Origin: Lutibacter sp.
GTDB lineage: Bacteria; Bacteroidota; Bacteroidia; Flavobacteriales; Flavobacteriaceae
Direction of reading: 5' to 3'
Length of the DNA: 64,000 nucleotides
Assembly: GCA_027449025.1 (NCBI GenBank)
Contig: DAIDMK010000001.1
Span: 62,001 to 126,000 of the forward strand
In this document: piece by piece, positions 59,471 through 64,000 of the stretch
Layout of the letters: every line of letters starts with the position of its first letter
Numbering within the stretch: position 1 is the first letter of the stretch
The notes under the pieces: model-generated
Databases searched by the model: none
The model's input: the letters and a program-made list of their open reading frames with translations, nothing else
What the model was told of the DNA's origin: nothing
Translations under genes and position numbers: made by a program

Positions 59471-62400
59471 ATGAAAAAACTCTACTCTAAAAAGTTTTCT
59501 GCTCATAAAAACATAGTCCAACTGACCTTAGTTATTTTTGCTATTTTAACAGTTAGTTTTAATGGTTATAGTCAAGTAAGAGTGCCTTTTAATCCTAGAA
59601 CTTCGGTTAATTCACCGCTTAAAACCATTTATAACGTTAAAGGTGATTTTACCATGATTGGCAATACCAACCTTACGTTGGTGAAGTATAAAGATGATGA
59701 AAATAACAGCAATAATGATATGAAATTTGTTGATGAGGATGGAAACTCGAGCACCAAAAATTCTTCGTCTGCAACATTAACTTTCTCATCAGAAAATGGA
59801 GCAGATAAAAATTGTTCAAATATTATATATGCTGGTTTGTACTGGTCCGGAAGAGGTAGCTCAAGTTTAACCGAGCTTCAAAAAAGAACCATAAAGTTTA
59901 AAAAATCTGGTGGCAGTTATCAGTCATTAGTAGCAACATCTACTAATATTCGATATCCATCAAGTGATGCAGGAATGTATGCAGCCTATATTGAAGTAAC
60001 AGATATTGTGCAAACTGGAGGTATGGGTGAGTACTGGGTTGCAGATATGGCAACTACTGAAGGCGATGGAGGAACAACCGGATATTATGGCGGCTGGGGT
60101 ATGGTTGTAGTTTATGAAAATGCCAAAATGACTTGGAGAGACATTACTGTATTTGATGGTTATGCATACGTTTGTGGAAATTGTACTGAAAATTATGAAA
60201 TTCCAGTATCTGGTTTTAATGCTACAAGTGCAGGTAATGTAAACGTGAAAGTTGGCATGATGGCAGGTGAAGGAGATAGAGGAATATCAGGAGATTATTT
60301 TCAAATTAGAAATGCTACCAATACAAATTGGGTAACTCTTAATCACGGTGGGAATACTTCAAATAACTTTTTCAATTCTTCAATATACCCAGTTCCGGCT
60401 CCAGGTACCAGCAAGCCAATTTTACCAAACAATACGGGTATTGATATTGCAATGTTTGATCTTGACAACAGTACTAAAAATCTAATTACTAATGGTCAGA
60501 CATCTACCAGATTTAGATATGGAACAACCCAAGATACCTATATTATTTACAATGTTACATTTGCAGTTGATGCTTATGTTCCGGAAGCGCAAGCACTTAT
60601 TCAAGTTGATAGCCCTCCAGGTCCAGTTAATGCTGGAGCCGATATTGAATACACAGTAAATATATACAATAAAGGAAATGAAGCTATTAATTCATTTAAT
60701 GCTATAATTCCAATACCATTTACGACATTTTCACCAACTATTATTTCTTCAGTAAATAATATTCCATCAAACACAAGCTCTCCAGCAATAGTTGGAAATA
60801 ATTTTGTTTGGAATATTGGAACACTCCCGGTTCCTGCTAGCCCAAATGATATTTTAGCATCTTTCACTTTTAAATTAACCGCGACTGAAAATTGTGCGCT
60901 TTTAGCAAATAGTTGTGGAGGTAAAATTTATTTAGATGGTTCAATTAGCGGTGTAGGAGCTAATTCCGGCACTAATTTAAGCCTAAATCTAATTCAAGAA
61001 GTAGTTTCGGGAAGTTGTGAAGGAGAAGTGATTTCTACACCATTAATTACTGAGATTATACATGATTGTGAAGTTAATGAAGATAGAATTGTTCTTAACT
61101 TTTGTAATCTTACAACAGTGCCAATATCAAATGTGATTGGTTACTTTCCTCCAAATTCAAGATTTTATAATGAATATCCTTTAGGTAATAATTCTATTGA
61201 ATATACAACCTCATTTCCTAGTGCAGGTACTTATTATGCGTACCCTCCAGGAAGTAGTGCTTGCTATTTTGAGTTTGATATAACCTTAGGAATGTCACCA
61301 ACGGCCAATGCTGGTGAAGATGTAACAATCAACTGTACGAATACAACAGCCCAGTTAACAGCTACTGGAGGAGTTTCTTATTCTTGGAGTCCTGCGGCAG
61401 GATTAAGTGCAACGAATATTGCCAACCCAATAGCCAATCCAACAGCTACAACAACTTATACAGTTACAGTAACAGGGGCAAACGGATGTACCGCAACTGA
61501 CGATGTGAAGGTGACTGTTGACAAAACATCACCAACAGTTGTAATTACCAATCCAGCAGCAGTTTGTTCACCATCTACGGTTGATATTACAGCCGCATCA
61601 GTGACAGCCGGAAGTACTTTAGAAGGAGGAGCACTATCTTATTATGCAACACAGGCACATGCAATTGCAGGAACACCAACAATAAATGGTTCAGCCATTG
61701 CAACATCAGGAATTTACTACATAAAAGCAACTACAATTGGAGGATGTTATGATATTGAGCCGGTTGTTGTAACGGTAAATCCAACACCGGATGCACCAAC
61801 AGTAAGCACAACAGCACCGACATGTTCAGCCTCAGGATTTACGAGCATTACAAATTATAGTGCATCAAATACTTATACATTTAGCCCAACAGGACCAAGT
61901 GTTGATGGAACAGGATTGGTAACAGGAGCAGCTACAGGAACAGCTTACACAGTAACAGCAACAAATGCTTCAACTTGTGTATCTTCACCTTCAGCGAGTT
62001 TCACGAATTTAGTGATGTTGCCAACACCGGATGCTAATGCCGGGGTAAATGCTGAATTGAATTGTACATATACAACTAGAACTTTAGGCAGTGCAAACTC
62101 AGAAAATCAAGAAGGAACTTTCAGTTATTCTTGGAGTGGTCCAGGAGGTTTTAGTTCTGATATTCAAAATCCTATAATTAGTGCCCCCGGAACATATACA
62201 TTAACGGTAACAGATACTAATAATGGGTGTACCGCAAGTGATTCAGTAGTAATTACCCAAGACATCACTAAGCCTACTGTAACACTTGTTTCTTCAGCAA
62301 CAGAATTAAGCTGCACAAGAACAAGTATCACATTAAGCGCAACAGGTACAGTACAAGGTACTGCAAGTTATTTGTGGAGCAAAGATAACAACCTTATAGC

Positions 62401-64000
62401 TGGCGCAACAACAGCGACACTTACGGTGACTGAACCTGGAGAGTATCTAGTGGTTATTAAGGATAGTGATAACGGTTGTAATGGAGTACAAAAAATTGTG
62501 ATTACACAAAATATTTTACAGCCTGAAGTGACCATCAGTTCAGATACCACAATATTAACCTGTACAACAGAAAGCATTGCGTTAACCGCAACTGCAACAG
62601 TTCAAGGGACAGCAATTTACTTGTGGAATACTGGCGCAACCACTGCAACAATAAATGTGAGTGTTGCTGGAGATTATTCCGTAACGGTAACGGATAGTGG
62701 AAACGGATGTTCAGTTTCGGAAACCGTAGCGGTAACTCAAGATATAACTAAACCTGAATTAACGATTGGTTCAGATACAACATCATTGAATTGCTTAACA
62801 GAAAGCATTACGCTAACTGCTTTAGCAACGGTTCAAGGAACGGCAAATTACTTATGGAACACTGGAGCCACCACTTCAACAATAGAGGTAACAGCGTCGG
62901 GTGAATATTCAGTAACCGTAACAGACAGTAATAGTGGTTGTTCAACAACAGAAACAGTTACAGTCACAGGAGATTCCACACCGCCAGCGGCAACCATCAA
63001 TGGAAATGCAACATTGACCTGTTCAACAGAAAGCATTACATTGACTGCTACAGCAACGGTTCAAGGAGCAGCAAGTTACTTATGGAACACAGGAGCCACC
63101 ACAGCAGCAATTGAGGTGACAACTTCAGGAGAGTATTCAGTAGTTGTATTGGATAGTGAGAATGGATGTACCGCAACTGCAACAGCGACAGTGGCACAAA
63201 ACATAACGTCGCCGACAATAAGTATCAGTGGAGCTACAGAATTGACTTGTAATGTAACAAGTACTATTTTAAATGCAAGTGGTTCTACCGTTCAGGGTAC
63301 GGCAACCTATTTATGGAATACAGGAGCAACAACTGCTTCAATAACAGTTGATGTGGCAGGAGACTATACAGTTACGGTAACAGACAGTAGCAATGGATGT
63401 TCAAATTCAAATAATATTACGGTAACTGAGAATTATGTATCAGCAGAAATTATTGGAGGTTCAATTTCCCTTTGTATAGAAGATGTCAGCTTAGATTTAA
63501 TAACCCTATTGCCAACCGACTATGTTACTGGAGGCACATGGACTGACAAGATGAGTAGTGACGGCTTGACAGGAAGCAGTTTTAATCCATCTGTAGTGAA
63601 TCTAGGTGATTATGAGTTTACCTATACGGAACCAGGAGATTGTGGACGTATTATTACCTTAGAAGTAAATGTTAATGATGACTGTGTAGTATTGGCTTGT
63701 TCAACAGGAGATATAGAAATTTCGAAAGTTGTTACACCAAATGGAGATGGTTACAATGACAATTTTGAAATCACTGGATTGGAAGACTGTGATTTTACCT
63801 TTGGAGTGAAAATATTTAACCGTTGGGGTAAAATAGTTTATGAATCAAATAATTATTTGAATAACTGGAATGGAAGACATGACGGTTCCGGAATGCAAAT
63901 AGGGTCAAATTCTGAATTACCGACAGGAACCTACTATTATATAGTGACAGTTTCTGGAGGCACAGGATTTAAACCTATAACAGGTTACATTTATTTAGGC
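59471..64000 (+). CDS. Giant repetitive surface adhesin with gliding-motility-type (CHU_C, T9SS type B) C-terminal domain; 3' end truncated
   Basis: ATG at 59471 opens a frame of 1510 codons to the window end; signal peptide, Ig-like repeats, C-terminal IEISKVVTPNGDGYNDNFEITGLEDCDFTFGVKIFNRWGKIVYES...GTYYYIVT. Confidence 0.93.
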   Translation, partial: MKKLYSKKFSAHKNIVQLTLVIFAILTVSFNGYSQVRVPFNPRTSVNSPLKTIYNVKGDFTMIGNTNLTLVKYKDDENNSNNDMKFVDEDGNSSTKNSSSATLTFSSENGADKNCSNIIYAGLYWSGRGSSSLTELQKRTIKFKKSGGSYQSLVATSTNIRYPSSDAGMYAAYIEVTDIVQTGGMGEYWVADMATTEGDGGTTGYYGGWGMVVVYENAKMTWRDITVFDGYAYVCGNCTENYEIPVSGFNATSAGNVNVKVGMMAGEGDRGISGDYFQIRNATNTNWVTLNHGGNTSNNFFNSSIYPVPAPGTSKPILPNNTGIDIAMFDLDNSTKNLITNGQTSTRFRYGTTQDTYIIYNVTFAVDAYVPEAQALIQVDSPPGPVNAGADIEYTVNIYNKGNEAINSFNAIIPIPFTTFSPTIISSVNNIPSNTSSPAIVGNNFVWNIGTLPVPASPNDILASFTFKLTATENCALLANSCGGKIYLDGSISGVGANSGTNLSLNLIQEVVSGSCEGEVISTPLITEIIHDCEVNEDRIVLNFCNLTTVPISNVIGYFPPNSRFYNEYPLGNNSIEYTTSFPSAGTYYAYPPGSSACYFEFDITLGMSPTANAGEDVTINCTNTTAQLTATGGVSYSWSPAAGLSATNIANPIANPTATTTYTVTVTGANGCTATDDVKVTVDKTSPTVVITNPAAVCSPSTVDITAASVTAGSTLEGGALSYYATQAHAIAGTPTINGSAIATSGIYYIKATTIGGCYDIEPVVVTVNPTPDAPTVSTTAPTCSASGFTSITNYSASNTYTFSPTGPSVDGTGLVTGAATGTAYTVTATNASTCVSSPSASFTNLVMLPTPDANAGVNAELNCTYTTRTLGSANSENQEGTFSYSWSGPGGFSSDIQNPIISAPGTYTLTVTDTNNGCTASDSVVITQDITKPTVTLVSSATELSCTRTSITLSATGTVQGTASYLWSKDNNLIAGATTATLTVTEPGEYLVVIKDSDNGCNGVQKIVITQNILQPEVTISSDTTILTCTTESIALTATATVQGTAIYLWNTGATTATINVSVAGDYSVTVTDSGNGCSVSETVAVTQDITKPELTIGSDTTSLNCLTESITLTALATVQGTANYLWNTGATTSTIEVTASGEYSVTVTDSNSGCSTTETVTVTGDSTPPAATINGNATLTCSTESITLTATATVQGAASYLWNTGATTAAIEVTTSGEYSVVVLDSENGCTATATATVAQNITSPTISISGATELTCNVTSTILNASGSTVQGTATYLWNTGATTASITVDVAGDYTVTVTDSSNGCSNSNNITVTENYVSAEIIGGSISLCIEDVSLDLITLLPTDYVTGGTWTDKMSSDGLTGSSFNPSVVNLGDYEFTYTEPGDCGRIITLEVNVNDDCVVLACSTGDIEISKVVTPNGDGYNDNFEITGLEDCDFTFGVKIFNRWGKIVYESNNYLNNWNGRHDGSGMQIGSNSELPTGTYYYIVTVSGGTGFKPITGYIYLG
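62270..63436 (+). repeat. Five tandem ~76-83-aa repeats in the adhesin
   Basis: Units start at about 62270, 62519, 62750, 62981 and 63209; shared core ATVQGTA.YLWNTGATT..I.V...G.YSVTVTDS.NGC. Confidence 0.9.

Noticed and set aside
60601-63036. Minus-strand ORFs in the adhesin region (60601-60867, 62368-62577, 62848-63036)
   Set aside because: Antisense of repetitive Ser/Thr-rich coding; the repeats themselves create recurrent open frames.
62270-63436. CRISPR-like periodicity
   Set aside because: Repeats are 228-249 bp, in-frame coding and protein-domain sized; no short direct repeat/spacer structure.

Overview
The window is a low-GC chromosomal segment from a Bacteroidota member, most likely Flavobacteriaceae. 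Supporting signs are Bacteroidetes-type promoters (TTTG/TTG...TAnnTTTG), a CHU_C/type IX secretion C-terminus, alternative complex III, TonB receptors with a CarboxypepD-like plug extension, and bacterial GGGP synthase. Left to right it contains: the clpX 3' end; dnaG; a SPOR protein; the alternative complex III operon (actABCDEF) followed by coxBA; a FemAB-like protein; ruvB; a sulfur island (two SulP transporters, MBL-rhodanese, DoxX, rhodanese lipoprotein, DUF3365 cytochrome, SQR-like flavoprotein, an untracked 54-aa ORF, HMA protein); a TPP-riboswitch-controlled TonB receptor; an aminotransferase; an overlapping minus-strand operon (PPTase, GGGP synthase, PnuC, NadR-like kinase, ArfB); ahcY; comM; a TetR-headed catabolic locus (TonB receptor, hydrolase, Na+ symporter, SCP2-type thiolase, atypical KAS III, acyl-CoA ligase, SDR, PHB-depolymerase-like esterase); a penicillin acylase/LacI pair; DinB; ppc; tilS; pabB; lpd; and a secreted small protein followed by a giant repetitive T9SS adhesin that runs off the right edge and is absent from the ORF track. 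No tRNA, rRNA, CRISPR or transposase was recognised. The strongest leads are: (1) the DnaG primase zinc-binding module appears to have lost all four canonical ligands; (2) the KAS III paralogue in the TetR locus has replaced both the FabH catalytic His and Asn, inside an apparent uptake/degradation locus for an unknown acyl/ester substrate; (3) a 54-aa candidate microprotein lies between an SQR-like flavoprotein and an HMA protein; (4) CRP/FNR-like and TetR-like palindromes sit at sensible promoter positions. No database search was possible, so all family assignments come from motif recognition.
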